From Borreliella bissettiae DN127 (GTDB lineage: Bacteria > Spirochaetota > Spirochaetia > Borreliales > Borreliaceae), in the NCBI RefSeq assembly GCF_000222305.1, contig NC_015921.1, positions 744,001 through 808,000 of the forward strand: a stretch of 64,000 bases of DNA, written 5' to 3'. The position numbers were made by a program, and so were the translations under genes. How positions within the stretch are numbered: position 1 is the first letter of the stretch; each line of letters begins with the position of its first letter. The notes beneath the pieces were generated by a model that was given only the letters and a program-made list of their open reading frames with translations, was not told the origin of the DNA and did not search any database. Of the stretch, positions 63,200-64,000 are shown one piece after another.

Positions 63200-63994
63200 T
63201 CAAAATGTATTTTTTAAAAATTTTTCAATCTGAACCCCTTCTTTTTTTAAAGCATTTTCTTTAATTGAATCTTTTATTATTAAGTGAATAGCTTTTGTTG
63301 TTTTTTCTAGGGCTTTTTCTATTTCGAATTTTTCCAAGTATCCTATAAGCAAACTAGTAAACAAATCTCCTGTTCCGCTGAAATTTTGTTCTAATTTTTC
63401 TAAAAAAAATTCTGAGTATTCTTTGTTTTTGGGATTGTAACAAATGTTTCCCAAAAGATCTCCTTTTTTAACGCTTGTAACAACTACTATCCCTTTTGTA
63501 TCAAGATTTAATATTGCTTTTATGATATCATCTTTGTTTTTAAGTTGTGGGCTTTTGCTTAGCATTTCAAGTTCAGTGATATTAGGCGTTATTATGTTTG
63601 CATACTTTATTATTTTTCGAAATCCACTAATTATTTTATTATCAAATGTAGGGTAAATTATTCCATCGTCAGCAAACACAGGATCAATTACAATTTTTTC
63701 AAATTTTATTAATTTAATTATTTTTTCTATTGTTAGTTGTTGTTTTTCGCTTCCTAGAAATCCCGTATAAAGTATGTCAAAGTGCTCCTTTTGCTCTTTC
63801 CATATATTGATAAATTTTTCCAAATGATCGGTTAAATCTACTATTTCAAATTTTTTATAAGCCGTGGAAGCAGAAAGGACGGCTGTTACAAAAGGACAAA
63901 CTTGCATATTAAACGAAGATATTATCGGTATGCATATTGTAAGAGATGTTCTTCCCATGCTTGAAATATCATGCATTGCTAAAATTCTTTTCAT
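63200..63994 (-). CDS. pdxK: pyridoxal/pyridoxine kinase
   Basis: 264-residue ribokinase-family enzyme phosphorylating B6 vitamers. N-terminal HDISSMGRTSLTICIPIIS, VIDPVFADDG (the DPV-D/A metal and substrate region), ITPNITELEMLS, and the anion hole/catalytic base NFSGTGDLFTSLL (GTGD). A salvage route fits an organism unable to make vitamin B6. ATG at 63994; only 6 bp upstream are visible, so its ribosome binding site and promoter lie outside the window. Confidence 0.9.
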   Translation of the reverse strand: MKRILAMHDISSMGRTSLTICIPIISSFNMQVCPFVTAVLSASTAYKKFEIVDLTDHLEKFINIWKEQKEHFDILYTGFLGSEKQQLTIEKIIKLIKFEKIVIDPVFADDGIIYPTFDNKIISGFRKIIKYANIITPNITELEMLSKSPQLKNKDDIIKAILNLDTKGIVVVTSVKKGDLLGNICYNPKNKEYSEFFLEKLEQNFSGTGDLFTSLLIGYLEKFEIEKALEKTTKAIHLIIKDSIKENALKKEGVQIEKFLKNTF

Positions 63995-64000
63995 TATTTT

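Overview
The window is about 64 kb of very AT-rich (my estimate ~70% A+T), gene-dense bacterial chromosome. Gene content and order point to a Lyme-group spirochete, Borrelia (Borreliella) burgdorferi sensu lato: the p83/100 antigen, the cyclic-di-GMP receptor PlzA with its R145/R149 motif, coenzyme A disulfide reductase, the Hk2-Rrp2 two-component pair, and the run dnaG-rpoD ... murG-pdxK. From memory this is the right arm of the linear chromosome, roughly locus numbers 0710 to 0768 of strain B31. No database was searched, so species and strain are not resolved. I see no rRNA, insertion sequence, prophage, plasmid-type lipoprotein family or CRISPR array.

Layout. 1-11.2 kb (+): 3' part of dnaG, rpoD, a coiled-coil zinc-ribbon protein, the RNase P RNA, a TPR protein, and the rod-elongation cluster mreB-mreC-mreD-mrdA-rodA, in which mreD is broken by a frameshift. 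11.3-20.3 kb: thrS, pgsA, a secreted propeller-like protein, a convergent CYTH protein (CyaB), the potassium uptake pair ktrB-ktrA, an FlhG/MinD ATPase and phosphofructokinase. 20.3-27.9 kb (-): a probable five-gene operon, class A PBP, lone ParB-domain protein, pgi, a cystine/dicarboxylate symporter and CoA disulfide reductase. 28-38.7 kb: plzA, Sua5, RlpA, Dus, valS, a secreted protein, MnmD, groES and an ABC-F protein whose second ATP site is degenerate. 38.7-47.1 kb: a propeller-like secreted protein, p83/100, two tRNAs, nth, an orphan peptide permease pair, a FtsB/DivIC-like protein and an acidic protein. 47.3-53.8 kb (-): a Gld-type ABC system with two accessory proteins, RNase Z and an FAD oxidoreductase. 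53.9-64 kb: ClpP2, a lipoprotein, tRNA-Leu, a DUF368 (PopT-type) transporter, a MazG-like hydrolase, an M23 peptidase, then murG-cvpA-holB-hk2-rrp2 and pdxK.

How it fits together. Cell-envelope growth dominates: MreBCD, PBP2, RodA, a class A PBP, MurG, RlpA, the M23 peptidase, a lipid-carrier transporter and a septal protein candidate. A second theme is tRNA function: ThrS, ValS, Dus, MnmD, Sua5, RNase Z, RNase P RNA and three tRNAs. Two regulatory modules central to the tick-mammal cycle are present, PlzA and Hk2/Rrp2, the latter an activator of sigma-54. The most unusual signals are non-coding: several perfect inverted repeats (15, 16, 12 and 20 bp arms) that sit on promoters, just before a start codon, or inside a coding region.
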